Positions 14,980 through 23,646 of a stretch of DNA of 26,873 bases are shown piece after piece (the first letter of the stretch is position 1; each line of letters begins with the position of its first letter). The notes under the pieces are model-generated. The model saw only the letters and a program-made list of their open reading frames with translations, ran no database searches and was not told the origin of the DNA. The translations under genes and the position numbers were made by a program. Source of the DNA: an uncultured Lachnospiraceae bacterium (GTDB lineage Bacteria; Bacillota; Clostridia; Lachnospirales; Lachnospiraceae); the NCBI GenBank assembly GCA_910576895.1, contig CAJTJZ010000044.1, positions 1 to 26,873 of the forward strand. Direction: 5' to 3'.

Positions 14980-16155
14980 ATGAGAAGAACGGGAAAAAAA
15001 AGTCTTAATGAAAAAGGATATGTTTCTAAAACAGATACCTTTTTAAAGGAAGTGAATGATTCTTTGGCAAAACAGCTTAAGGAACAAAATGGAATAAATA
15101 AGAAAAAAGACAAAAAAATGCCATTAGTGGCGAAAATATTCGTAGGGCTTGTTGTTATATTAAGTTTAGGAAGTGGAGCAGCCGCATATTATATTAATTT
15201 TGTGCTTGATAAAGCTACGATTGTAAATGCAGATACAGAAGACATTTATATTCCTGTATCACAGGAGGTTTTTGAACAGGATGAAAAGAAAGAGGATGCG
15301 ATAGAAATTGATCCAGAAGAAGTTCTTTGGGGAAAATTATCAAAGCTTGCAAAAAAAGAAGAAGATGTTGTCAATATCCTTTTAGTTGGAGAGGAAGATC
15401 TTGGAGAAGAAGAAAATGGACGTGGCAGAACAGATTGTATGATGATTGCAACGATTAGTAAAAAGGAAAATGCATTGAAATTAACGTCTTTAATGCGTGA
15501 TATGTATGTACAGATACCGGGATATAGTGATAATAAATTAAATGCTGCTTATAGAAATGGTGGTATGAGCTTATTGGAGGATACGATAGAATTAAATTTT
15601 GGTGTTGCAGTAGATGGCTATGTTCTTGTAGATTTTGATGCATTTGAAAGTGTAATTGATGCTTTAGGAGGAGTAGAAATTAAGTTATCAGAAATTGAGG
15701 CTAATTATCTAAATTCACATAATTATATTTCAAAGAAAAAATATCGAAATGTAAAACCGGGAAAGCAGATATTAAATGGAAATCAGGCAAGAGGATATAG
15801 CAGGATTCGTTATGTTCGGACTGCAAATGGATTAACAGATGATTGGGGAAGAAATCATAGACAAAGAAAAGTTTTAAAAGCAATTTTTAAGGAATATAAA
15901 TCAAAAAGTGCAGTAGAGCTTGTTGCTATGTTGCCTGATATTATGAAACTTGTAACAACAGATTTATCAAAAAAAGATATGCTTGGATATATTGGATTGA
16001 TTTTAAGTATTAATGCGGATAAGTTACAAACATTGAGTGTTCCTGTAGAGGGAAGCTTTACAACACCATATATTAATGGAATGAGTGTTCTTTTACCAAG
16101 CCTTGAAACAAATCAAGAGAAGTTACATCAGTTTTTATTTGGAACAGAACAATAG
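14980..16155 (+). CDS. LytR-CpsA-Psr (LCP) family envelope phosphotransferase
   Basis: The 391-residue protein has a basic cytoplasmic tail (1-48), one membrane segment (about 49-71) and an external LCP domain (about 125-320). LCP enzymes move undecaprenyl-linked glycopolymers such as teichoic acid or capsule to peptidoglycan. Family marks seen are GRTDCMMIATI, LTSLMRDMYVQIPG, NKLNAAYRNGG, a DFDAFESVIDALGGVEI block, and RYVRTANG with the RNHRQRKV arginine cluster that binds lipid pyrophosphate. TTGGAGG eight bases before ATG 14980 fixes the start over the upstream ATG at 14962. It is monocistronic, with its own promoter and terminator; no polymer-synthesis genes adjoin it, so the polymer is unknown. 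Confidence 0.93.
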   Translation: MRRTGKKSLNEKGYVSKTDTFLKEVNDSLAKQLKEQNGINKKKDKKMPLVAKIFVGLVVILSLGSGAAAYYINFVLDKATIVNADTEDIYIPVSQEVFEQDEKKEDAIEIDPEEVLWGKLSKLAKKEEDVVNILLVGEEDLGEEENGRGRTDCMMIATISKKENALKLTSLMRDMYVQIPGYSDNKLNAAYRNGGMSLLEDTIELNFGVAVDGYVLVDFDAFESVIDALGGVEIKLSEIEANYLNSHNYISKKKYRNVKPGKQILNGNQARGYSRIRYVRTANGLTDDWGRNHRQRKVLKAIFKEYKSKSAVELVAMLPDIMKLVTTDLSKKDMLGYIGLILSINADKLQTLSVPVEGSFTTPYINGMSVLLPSLETNQEKLHQFLFGTEQ

Positions 16156-16175
16156 AATGCATTTATTATTTAAAG

Positions 16176-16210
16176 AAAAGACATCTATTTTTTGTAGATG
16201 TCTTTTTTTT
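16176..16210 (+). terminator. Intrinsic terminator of the LCP gene
   Basis: AAAAGACATCTA (16176-16187) pairs perfectly with TAGATGTCTTTT (16195-16206), a 12-bp stem with a 7-base TTTTTTG loop and T bases through 16210. It lies 20 bases after the stop codon. Confidence 0.9.
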
Positions 16211-16291
16211 AAATGAAGTAAAGATTTATGTAAAAAAGAATTTATAAAAGATAATATAGACAGATATTCTATGGAAAATAATTTGATATTA

Positions 16292-16300
16292 TGATATAAT
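16292..16300 (+). promoter_or_regulatory. Extended -10 promoter of the alarmone synthetase gene
   Basis: TGATATAAT is a consensus extended -10 element (TGn plus TATAAT). The -35 position (about 16272-16277, TGGAAA) is poor, which is usual for extended -10 promoters. The predicted start near 16307 rules out the ATG at 16302 as start codon and supports ATG 16350. Confidence 0.55.
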
Positions 16301-16349
16301 TATGATGAAAAAATATAGATTAAATTTCATGGAAAGGGGATGTGGTACT

Positions 16350-17150
16350 ATGGAAATTCAGTTATGGAGAGAAATTCTAGAACCATATGCTATGGCAGTG
16401 GATGAACTGGTGATGAAATTTCAGCATCTTATGGTGGAATATAAAACAAATGGCATCTATTCCCCAATTGAACGGGTAGACGGTAGAGTAAAACGTATTT
16501 CTAGTATTCTTGATAAGGCACAAAAAAAACAGATTCCAATAGAAGATATTGAAGGGCAGCTAGAAGATATTGCAGGGATTCGAATTATTTGTCAATTTGT
16601 AGAGGATATTGATAAAGTAGTAGAACTTATTCGAAATCGAGAGGATATGGAAGTAAAAAAAGAAAAGGATTATGTAAATCATGCCAAGGCAAGTGGCTAC
16701 CGAAGTTATCATATGATTATTTATTATACAATACAGACAAGAAAAGGACCAAAGCGTTTAAAGGCAGAGATACAGATTCGTACTATGGCTATGAATTTTT
16801 GGGCTACAATTGAGCATTCCTTGCAATATAAATATAAAGGAAATATGCCAGATCATCTTTATGAAAAGCTTTTAAAGGCAGCAGAGGCAATTATTGTTTT
16901 AGATCATGAAATGTCACTAGTACGAGAAGAAATTATGGATGCACAAAATTTTTCTTCTCATAAATCAAGAGTGATTTCTGATATTTTAAATGATATTCAA
17001 AATTTATATAAAGTGGGAAATAAGCAGGAAATGATAAAAATTCAGGATGAATTTTACAGATTATATCAACAAGATGATTTGGAACAATTGATTCGATTTC
17101 ATAAGCAATTAGATATTATTGCAGAGGGTTATCGGGCACAGAGTTTATAA
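16350..17150 (+). CDS. Small alarmone synthetase, RelA/SpoT nucleotidyltransferase domain
   Basis: The 266-residue protein has only the (p)ppGpp synthetase domain: no HD hydrolase domain and no TGS or ACT regions. Motifs include EDIEGQLEDIAGIRIIC, KASGYRSYHMI (substrate-binding Tyr loop) and AEIQIRTMAMNFWATIEHSLQYKY. A helical tail of about 80 residues follows. This is the RelQ/YjbM (SAS1) style of stand-alone synthetase that transfers pyrophosphate from ATP to GDP or GTP under stress, often switched at the transcription level. ATG 16350 has AAAGGGGA nine bases upstream and starts after the predicted transcription start. The next gene, an RNA methyltransferase, follows after 20 bases. Confidence 0.92.
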   Translation: MEIQLWREILEPYAMAVDELVMKFQHLMVEYKTNGIYSPIERVDGRVKRISSILDKAQKKQIPIEDIEGQLEDIAGIRIICQFVEDIDKVVELIRNREDMEVKKEKDYVNHAKASGYRSYHMIIYYTIQTRKGPKRLKAEIQIRTMAMNFWATIEHSLQYKYKGNMPDHLYEKLLKAAEAIIVLDHEMSLVREEIMDAQNFSSHKSRVISDILNDIQNLYKVGNKQEMIKIQDEFYRLYQQDDLEQLIRFHKQLDIIAEGYRAQSL

Positions 17151-17170
17151 AAATAAATGCAGGAGGATGT

Positions 17171-18547
17171 ATGCAGCAGTTAAATGAGAGTTTTAAAAGA
17201 CGTATGAAAGAGATGCTTTTAGAAAAGGATTATAGTGCCTATCTTGCAAGCTTTCATAAAGCATCTTATCGAGGTCTTAGAGTTAATACATTAAAGATTT
17301 CACCAAAAAGATTTCAAGAGATTAGTCCCTTTAAAATTCGATCGATACCATGGACAGAAAACGGATTTTATTATAAGGACTGTCAGCCAGCAAAACATCC
17401 TTATTATCATGCGGGACTTTATTACCTGCAAGAACCAAGTGCTATGCTGCCAGCTTTTATTTTACCAGTAGAGCCGGGAGAAAAGGTACTGGATTTATGT
17501 GCTGCTCCCGGTGGAAAGAGTACAGAACTAGCAGCAAAGCTAAAGGGAAAGGGAATTTTAATTTCAAATGATATTAGTGCATCACGTGCTATGGCACTTT
17601 TAAAAAATTTGGAACTTTTTGGTATTCGCAATAGTGTCGTGCTAAGTGAATATCCAGCAAGACTTGCACAAGTTTTTCCGGCTTGGTTTGACAAAATTCT
17701 AGTAGATGCTCCATGCTCTGGAGAGGGAATGTTTCGCAAAGATCCTGCGATTCAAAAGGCATGGGAAAAGCAAGGACCAGACTTTTATCATAAATTACAA
17801 AAAGAGATTTTAGAATCGGCAGTAAAGATGCTGCGACCCGGCGGAAAGATGGTGTATTCAACTTGTACTTTTTCTAAAGAAGAAAATGAAGGAACACTCT
17901 CATGGTTTTTAGACAAGTATAAAGAAATGCATCTCTTACCAATAGAAAAGAAGCTGCCAAAAGAATTTGAAACAGGAAGACCTGATTGGGGAGATGGAAA
18001 TGAGGAACTATTACGGTGTTTGCGATTATGGCCACATAAAGTAGAAGGGGAAGGACATTTTGTTGCATTGCTTGAAAAAAAAGGAAGAAAAGAATTCTCT
18101 GATTCTTTACAAGAAACCAATTTAGAAACAAAAGAGAAATTTTCTAAGGAAACATTAGAATTTTTAGAAAAATGCAGTATTAGTCCAAAAAAAGAACGAC
18201 TCCTGCTTTTAAAAGATAGGGTTTATTTATTACCGCAAGGTCTGCCGAAACTTTCTGGTCTTAGAGTATTAAAACCGGGACTTTATCTTGGCGATCAGAA
18301 AAAGAATCGGTTTGAGCCATCGCAGCCATTAGCAAATGCATTATATCCAAGTGAATTTAAAGAATGTATTGAATTGCAAAGAGATGATTTGAATGTAATC
18401 AAATATTTAAAAGGAGAAACAATTTCTGTAAAGAAAACAGGATGTGGCTGGCAGCTTGTTTGTGTTGATGGATTTCCTCTGGGATTTGGAAAACTTCAAG
18501 GAGGAATGTTAAAAAATAAATATTGTATGGCTTGGAGGATGATGTAA
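17171..18547 (+). CDS. rsmF: NOL1/NOP2/Sun-type rRNA m5C methyltransferase, RsmF-like
   Basis: The 458-residue enzyme transfers a methyl group from S-adenosylmethionine to cytosine C5, probably in 16S rRNA. An N-terminal RNA-binding part is followed by the SAM loop LDLCAAPGGKSTELA, then motif IV DAPCSGEGMF with Cys182 and motif VI YSTCTFSKEENE with Cys232; these two cysteines are the release and attack residues of this family. A C-terminal region of about 150 residues resembles the RsmF extension with a PUA-like end. GGAGG precedes ATG 17171. The stop overlaps the next gene start in TAATG. The exact target base cannot be assigned from sequence. Confidence 0.9.
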   Translation: MQQLNESFKRRMKEMLLEKDYSAYLASFHKASYRGLRVNTLKISPKRFQEISPFKIRSIPWTENGFYYKDCQPAKHPYYHAGLYYLQEPSAMLPAFILPVEPGEKVLDLCAAPGGKSTELAAKLKGKGILISNDISASRAMALLKNLELFGIRNSVVLSEYPARLAQVFPAWFDKILVDAPCSGEGMFRKDPAIQKAWEKQGPDFYHKLQKEILESAVKMLRPGGKMVYSTCTFSKEENEGTLSWFLDKYKEMHLLPIEKKLPKEFETGRPDWGDGNEELLRCLRLWPHKVEGEGHFVALLEKKGRKEFSDSLQETNLETKEKFSKETLEFLEKCSISPKKERLLLLKDRVYLLPQGLPKLSGLRVLKPGLYLGDQKKNRFEPSQPLANALYPSEFKECIELQRDDLNVIKYLKGETISVKKTGCGWQLVCVDGFPLGFGKLQGGMLKNKYCMAWRMM

Positions 18548-19320
18548 TGAAACTGCGTCTTGATAAGTATCTTGCAGATATGGGTCTTGGAACTAGAACA
18601 GAAATAAAGGAGTTTATAAAAAAGGGTTTTGTTACATGGAATGGAGAGATTGTAAAAAAGCCAGAACAAAAAGTGGATACACAAAAGGATCGAGTTTTTT
18701 ATCATGGAATAGAAATTCCTTATCATACAATGGAATATTATATGATAAATAAGCCGGCTGGGGTTTTAACAGCAACAGAAGATAAAAGACAGAAAACTAT
18801 TTTGGATTTCTTTGATCATTCTATAAGAAACGATCTTTTTCCCGTTGGACGTTTAGATAAAGATGCAGAAGGTCTTCTTCTCATTACAAATGATGGAGCT
18901 TTGGCACATAAGCTTTTATCGCCCAAAAATCATATTCCAAAACGTTACTTTGTTATTGTATCTGGCATAATAGAACAACAAGATATGGATGCATTTGCTA
19001 AAGGTCTGTTTATTCCAGCATATGGAAAAGAGAAACAAAAAATAGAACAAAAAAAAGAAACGGATCGGTTTGCTGCTTTTCAGGCAATGCCTGCAAAAAT
19101 GAAAATTTTATTTCTTGATAAAGAAAAGAAACAATCTCATGTGGAGATTCAAATTTATGAGGGGAAGTTTCATCAAATAAAACGAATGTGTCAAGCGATT
19201 TCAAAACCAGTTATTTATTTAAAAAGGATTTCTATGGGGAATTTAGAATTAGATCATTCTTTAAAACTCGGAGAATATCGGGCATTAACGGAGGAAGAAA
19301 TAAACAATGTTAGAAAGTAA
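18547..19320 (+). CDS. rsuA: RsuA-type 16S rRNA pseudouridine synthase
   Basis: The 257-residue enzyme converts a uridine in rRNA to pseudouridine. An N-terminal S4 RNA-binding domain (LRLDKYLADMGLGTR) is followed by the catalytic domain with PVGRLDKDAEGLLLITNDG; Asp104 is the catalytic residue. KRYFV and EGKFHQIKRM are further family signatures of the RsuA/RluB/E/F group. RsuA itself acts at position 516 of 16S rRNA; RluB-type targets in 23S are the alternative. ATG 18547 overlaps the previous stop by one base and has GGAGG eight bases before it. The end overlaps the next gene by 14 bases, so translation is coupled. Confidence 0.9.
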   Translation: MKLRLDKYLADMGLGTRTEIKEFIKKGFVTWNGEIVKKPEQKVDTQKDRVFYHGIEIPYHTMEYYMINKPAGVLTATEDKRQKTILDFFDHSIRNDLFPVGRLDKDAEGLLLITNDGALAHKLLSPKNHIPKRYFVIVSGIIEQQDMDAFAKGLFIPAYGKEKQKIEQKKETDRFAAFQAMPAKMKILFLDKEKKQSHVEIQIYEGKFHQIKRMCQAISKPVIYLKRISMGNLELDHSLKLGEYRALTEEEINNVRK

Positions 19321-21238
19321 TTTCACAGATTCTTCTGCATTTCTTCCAATTTCTAAAAAAGAGATGGAAGAACGTGGATGGGATTATGTTGATTTTGTAT
19401 ATATTATTGGGGATGCTTATGTCGATCATGCTTCTTTTGGACCTGCTATTATTAGTAGAGTGTTAGAATCCTATGGCTATCGCATTGGAATTATTTCACA
19501 ACCAGATTGGAAAAGAGAAGATAGTATTACTATTTTTGGAGAGCCAAGACTTGGATTTTTAATTAGTGCAGGAAATATGGATTCTATGGTAAATCATTAT
19601 ACCGTAGCAAAGAAACATCGGAAAAAAGATGCCTATACACCGAATGGTGTTATGGGAAAACGTCCTGATAGGGCTGTGATTGTTTATGGAAATTTAGTTC
19701 GCAAAACTTATAAAAAAACACCAATTATTATTGGAGGAATCGAAGCAAGTCTGCGGCGTTTGGCACATTATGATTATTGGAGTGATAGTGTTAAGCGGTC
19801 GATTCTTTTAGATTCAGCAGCAGATTTAATTTCTTATGGTATGGGAGAGCATTCTATTGTAGAAATTGCACAAGCACTTGATAGTGGGATACCAGTAGAA
19901 CAGATTACTTTTATTAAAGGAACGGTTTATAAAACAAAATCTGTGGATAATAGTTATGATCCTATTTTATTGCCAGATTTTCAAACGATTTGTAAGGATA
20001 AGCGGAAATTTGCAGAAAGTTTTCGGATACAATACCAAAATACCGATCCTTATACAGGGCATTGTCTTGTGGAAAAATATAAAGAAAAAGAGTATATTGT
20101 GCAAAATCCGCCCTCTCTGCCACTTACAACACAGGAAATGGACGATATTTATAGCCTGCCTTATCAAAATCAATGTCATCCCTCGTATCTGCCATTAGGA
20201 GGGATTCCAGCATTAAATGAATTGCGATTTAGTCTTGTTAGTAATCGGGGTTGTTTTGGTGGTTGTTCTTTTTGTGCCTTAACCTTTCATCAGGGACGAA
20301 TATTACAAGTAAGAAGTCAGGAATCTATTTTAAAAGAAGCAGAAGAAATGACAAAACAGCCAGATTTTAAGGGATATATTTTTGATGTTGGAGGGCCAAC
20401 GGCAAATTTTCGTTATCCTTCTTGTGAAAAACAAAAAACAAAAGGGGTTTGTAGCGATAAGCAATGTTTATTTCCAACATTATGTCCAAATTTAAAAGTA
20501 GATCATAGGGATTATTTAGAATTGCTTAGAAAATTAAGAAAACTTTCAAAAGTAAAGAAAGTATTTATCCGTTCTGGGCTTAGATTTGATTATATTGTAG
20601 GAGATAAAGATACAAAAAATACTTTTTTAAAAGAACTTTGTAAGTATCATATTAGTGGACAGCTTCGAGTAGCACCAGAACATATTAGTGCGGAAGTATT
20701 AAAGCGAATGGGAAAACCAGAACATAGTATTTATCAAAAGTTTTTAAAAAAATTTGAGGAGGCAGATAAATCATCTGGACAAAAGAAAAAACAATATGTA
20801 GTTCCTTATCTTATGTCTTCCCATCCGGGTTCTGGACTGAAAGAAGCCGTAGAGCTTGCAGAATATATTCGTGATTTAGGTTATATGCCAGAGCAAGTAC
20901 AAGATTTTTATCCAACACCTTCTACCATTTCAACTTGTATGTATTATACGGGACTTGATCCAAGAACAATGGAAAAGGTTTTTGTACCATCAGGGCATGA
21001 AAAAGCAATGCAAAGGGCATTAATACAATATCGTTTGCCAGAAAATTATGAACTTGTTTCAGAAGCATTACAAGTTTTAAAAAGAACAGATTTGATTGGA
21101 TTTGATAAGAAATGCTTAATACCACCAAGAAAAAAAGAAGAGTATGTTTCATTAAAAGAAAATAAAAATCAAAAGAAATCATTTTTATCTTCTAGAAAAA
21201 AGAAAAAAACGATTAGAAATACACATAAGAAAAAATAA
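19307..21238 (+). CDS. YgiQ-family radical SAM protein
   Basis: The 643-residue protein is of the YgiQ family (UPF0313). It has the N-terminal FLPISKKEMEERGWDYVDFV opening, a vitamin-B12-binding-like region, and the radical SAM motif C316-x3-C320-x2-C323 in GCFGGCSFC, which would hold a 4Fe-4S cluster. PTPSTISTCMYYTG and the later GxxDP segment are family marks. The C terminus is very Lys-rich (last 45 residues), with no matching domain. The reaction of this family is not established. ATG 19307 has GGAGG twelve bases upstream within the end of the previous gene. Its place among rRNA-modifying genes is suggestive but proves nothing. Confidence 0.93.
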   Translation: MLESNFTDSSAFLPISKKEMEERGWDYVDFVYIIGDAYVDHASFGPAIISRVLESYGYRIGIISQPDWKREDSITIFGEPRLGFLISAGNMDSMVNHYTVAKKHRKKDAYTPNGVMGKRPDRAVIVYGNLVRKTYKKTPIIIGGIEASLRRLAHYDYWSDSVKRSILLDSAADLISYGMGEHSIVEIAQALDSGIPVEQITFIKGTVYKTKSVDNSYDPILLPDFQTICKDKRKFAESFRIQYQNTDPYTGHCLVEKYKEKEYIVQNPPSLPLTTQEMDDIYSLPYQNQCHPSYLPLGGIPALNELRFSLVSNRGCFGGCSFCALTFHQGRILQVRSQESILKEAEEMTKQPDFKGYIFDVGGPTANFRYPSCEKQKTKGVCSDKQCLFPTLCPNLKVDHRDYLELLRKLRKLSKVKKVFIRSGLRFDYIVGDKDTKNTFLKELCKYHISGQLRVAPEHISAEVLKRMGKPEHSIYQKFLKKFEEADKSSGQKKKQYVVPYLMSSHPGSGLKEAVELAEYIRDLGYMPEQVQDFYPTPSTISTCMYYTGLDPRTMEKVFVPSGHEKAMQRALIQYRLPENYELVSEALQVLKRTDLIGFDKKCLIPPRKKEEYVSLKENKNQKKSFLSSRKKKKTIRNTHKKK

Positions 21239-21270
21239 TAGAAGATAAAATTGAAGGAGATATTTATTAT

Positions 21271-21837
21271 ATGTTAAAAATAGAAAAAGGAGAAAGAAGC
21301 TATCTTTCCACAAAAAAAAAGAAAGGAATTTTTTATACTTTTTTATTTCTTGTGATTGGAATTATTATTTTTTTGATTGGATATTTTTTAAATAAAAAAT
21401 CGACTGCAAATATTTTTACAATACTAGCGGTATTAATGGCTTTACCGGGAGCTAAGATGTTGACAAATGTTATTGTTCTTATGCCATTTCATGATGTTAG
21501 TGTAGAAGATGAGCAAAAGCTATTGCTGTTATTACCAGAACATAGTGAGCTATTATCAAGTGTTGTATTTACTTCTACGGAAAAAGTAATGAATCTTGAT
21601 TTTATTTGGGTTTGGGATGGTTATGTTTATGGATGCTTAGGAAAGAAAGATCAGGATCTTGCCTATATGCAGGGATATTTGTCAAAAGGTATTCATAATT
21701 ATGTAGATCATTATCAAGTAAAACTATTTGAAGATCAAAATGCCTTTAAAAAGGCAATAAAAATAGCAACTGCAAAAGGATGTACGAAAGAAGAACGAGA
21801 ACAAGTAATGGAATATCTCCTATCATTGATTATATAG
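21271..21837 (+). CDS. Conserved-looking two-helix membrane protein of unknown function
   Basis: I do not recognise the family. The 188-residue protein has a basic N terminus, two membrane segments (about residues 20-41 and 47-68), and a soluble domain (about 70-188) with a WVWDGYVYGC motif and a charged helical end. It has no signal peptidase site or metal-binding pattern. GAAGGAGAT precedes the ATG at good distance, and coding quality is the same as in its neighbours, so it is a real gene. It lies between ygiQ and an RluA-type gene in one orientation with short gaps, probably in the same transcript. No function can be assigned. Confidence 0.75.
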   Translation: MLKIEKGERSYLSTKKKKGIFYTFLFLVIGIIIFLIGYFLNKKSTANIFTILAVLMALPGAKMLTNVIVLMPFHDVSVEDEQKLLLLLPEHSELLSSVVFTSTEKVMNLDFIWVWDGYVYGCLGKKDQDLAYMQGYLSKGIHNYVDHYQVKLFEDQNAFKKAIKIATAKGCTKEEREQVMEYLLSLII

Positions 21838-21869
21838 TGAAAACAGTAGGAAAATAAGAAAGGATTAGA

Positions 21870-22904
21870 ATGCAGGAAATTGTGATTTCGGAAAAGGAAG
21901 CAGGGCAAAGACTTGATAAATATTTAGGAAAATTTATGCCATATGCTCCAAAAAGTTTTTTTTATAAAATGATGCGAAAGAAAAATATTGTATTAAATAG
22001 AAAAAAAGCAGAAGGAATGGAACGACTAAAAGAAAAGGATATTATTACATTATTTTTATCGGAAGAAACCATATGGAAATTTCAGAAAAATTTATTAGAT
22101 GATAAAGAAAAGGAAAAGAAAAGAAAAGAAAGAAAAGCAGAAAAAAAGAAGATACCTGAGATTTCCATTATTTATGAAGATCGTCATATTTTAATTATCA
22201 ATAAGCCAGTAGGATTGCTTTCACAAAAAGCACAGTCAAAAGATATTTCTGTAGTAGAACAGATAACGGCCTATTTATTACAAAGTGAATTTTTGACATT
22301 AGAGGAGTTAAATACATTTCATCCAGCAGTCTGTAATCGTCTTGATAGAAATACAAGCGGCTTAATCATTGGAGGAAAAACAATACGAGGTTTGCAGGAA
22401 ATGAATCTTTTATTAAAAGAACGTGCAGTAGATAAATATTATCTTACGATTGTGTCAGGATATATAAAAGCAAAACAGAAAATAACAGGATATTTAATAA
22501 AGGATCATAATAAGAATCAGGTAAGGATTATAGAAACACCATCAAGAAACGCAGATTATATTTGTACAGAATATGAACCATTATGTTATGCAAAGTCAGA
22601 GTCTATGACTCTTTTAAAAGTGAAGTTGATTACTGGAAAATCACATCAGATTCGAGCACATTTAAAAAGTTTAGGATTTCCTGTGATTGGAGATGGAAAA
22701 TATGGAGATATGCAGTTAAATAAGAAATTAAAACAAGATTTTTCATTAACACATCATTTATTGCATTCTTATGAAGTTCAGTTTCCTAAATTATCAGGAT
22801 GTCTTTCTGAACTATCAGAAAAAAGATTGCAGGCACAGATACCAGAGGAATTTTTAAAGATAATAAAGGAGGTATTTCCAGAAAAATATTGTTTATTTAA
22901 GTGA
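21870..22904 (+). CDS. RluA-family pseudouridine synthase with S4 domain
   Basis: The 344-residue enzyme isomerises uridine in RNA, most likely 23S rRNA. The N-terminal S4 domain (about 1-65, with RLDKYLGKFM) is followed by a basic Lys/Glu linker (about 80-95) and the catalytic domain. The active-site segment is CNRLDRNTSGLIIGGKT with Asp159; family members usually have HRLDRxTSG, so the His is Asn here. DKYYLTIV, SHQIRAHL and GDGKYGD are also present. RluC or RluD type cannot be separated by eye. The end overlaps a GTG that is not the likely recU start; recU begins 26 bases later. Confidence 0.92.
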   Translation: MQEIVISEKEAGQRLDKYLGKFMPYAPKSFFYKMMRKKNIVLNRKKAEGMERLKEKDIITLFLSEETIWKFQKNLLDDKEKEKKRKERKAEKKKIPEISIIYEDRHILIINKPVGLLSQKAQSKDISVVEQITAYLLQSEFLTLEELNTFHPAVCNRLDRNTSGLIIGGKTIRGLQEMNLLLKERAVDKYYLTIVSGYIKAKQKITGYLIKDHNKNQVRIIETPSRNADYICTEYEPLCYAKSESMTLLKVKLITGKSHQIRAHLKSLGFPVIGDGKYGDMQLNKKLKQDFSLTHHLLHSYEVQFPKLSGCLSELSEKRLQAQIPEEFLKIIKEVFPEKYCLFK

Positions 22905-22930
22905 TCAATGATGAATGGAGGAAAAAGAAA

Positions 22931-23467
22931 ATGCCATCATGGAATTCCAGAGGATTGCGAGGGTCTACCCTAGAGGAAGCTATTAATCTTACGAATGAAA
23001 AATATCGGCAGAAAAAACTTGCATTAATTCAAAAAGTGCCAACACCAATTAAACCAATTCAAATTGATCAGGCAACAAGGCGGATTACATTAGCATATTT
23101 TGATCAAAAAAGTACCGTTGATTATATTGGAACAGTACAAGGGATTCCTGTATGTTTTGACGCAAAGGAATGTGCAAAAGAAACGTTTCCATTACAGAAT
23201 ATTCATGAACATCAAATTGCCTTTATGAAGGAATTTGAAGAACAAGGTGGCGTGGCTTTTTTTTTATTATATTTTTGTTCCATAGATGTTTTTTATTACT
23301 TGACATTAAAGCAGCTATTGATTTTTTGGGAACGGGCAAAAGAAGGGGGAAGAAAAAGTTTTCAATTTCATGAACTTGATAAGAAATATCAAATTTCTCC
23401 TTATTCGGGTGTTATGGTGCATTATCTGGAAACATTGCAAATGGATTTAATGGAACGGGAAATATAA
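22931..23467 (+). CDS. recU: Holliday junction resolvase RecU
   Basis: The 178-residue enzyme cuts four-way DNA junctions in recombination and chromosome segregation, and is the Gram-positive equivalent of RuvC. It begins WNSRGLRGSTLEEAIN, the family's opening, and the nuclease core is STVDYIGTVQGIPVCFDAKE, with Asp64, Asp77 and Lys79. In Bacillus the middle ligand is Glu (EAK); here it is Asp. PLQNIHEHQ and the SPYSGVMVHYL tail fit the family. ATG 22931 has GGAGG nine bases upstream; the longer GTG form at 22901 would place that site inside the gene. The common partner pbp1a/ponA is absent; pyk follows after a weak terminator. Confidence 0.95.
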   Translation: MPSWNSRGLRGSTLEEAINLTNEKYRQKKLALIQKVPTPIKPIQIDQATRRITLAYFDQKSTVDYIGTVQGIPVCFDAKECAKETFPLQNIHEHQIAFMKEFEEQGGVAFFLLYFCSIDVFYYLTLKQLLIFWERAKEGGRKSFQFHELDKKYQISPYSGVMVHYLETLQMDLMEREI

Positions 23468-23477
23468 GAAAAGGGAA

Positions 23478-23518
23478 AGTAAGGAATAGTTCTTAAAAAA
23501 TGTCCTTTACTATTTTTA
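23478..23518 (+). terminator. Weak terminator after recU
   Basis: AGTAAGGA (23478-23485) pairs with TCCTTTACT (23503-23511) with one bulged T, followed by ATTTTT. A competing 6-bp stem, AATAGT (23485-23490) with ACTATT (23509-23514), is also possible. The stem is weak, so leakage into pyk is likely. Confidence 0.4.
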
Positions 23519-23534
23519 GCATATTCTTTATAAT
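23506..23534 (+). promoter_or_regulatory. Possible promoter of pyk
   Basis: TTTACT (23506-23511) and TATAAT (23529-23534) are separated by 17 bases. The leader would be about 105 bases and contains a 7-bp inverted repeat, TTCAGAA (23587-23593) with TTCTGAA (23620-23626). A second TATAAT at 23569-23574 has no matching -35 box. Confidence 0.35.
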
Positions 23535-23646
23535 AAGTTTGGATAATTCTTTTGTCTATATAAAAAACTATAATTTTATTTAGCACTTCAGAAGTTTTGT
23601 AGCCTTTTATTACAATTGTTTCTGAAAATGCGGAAATGGGGGTTTT

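Noticed and set aside
23569..23574. Second TATAAT before pyk
   Set aside because: No -35-like sequence lies 15-19 bases upstream and no extended -10 TG is present.
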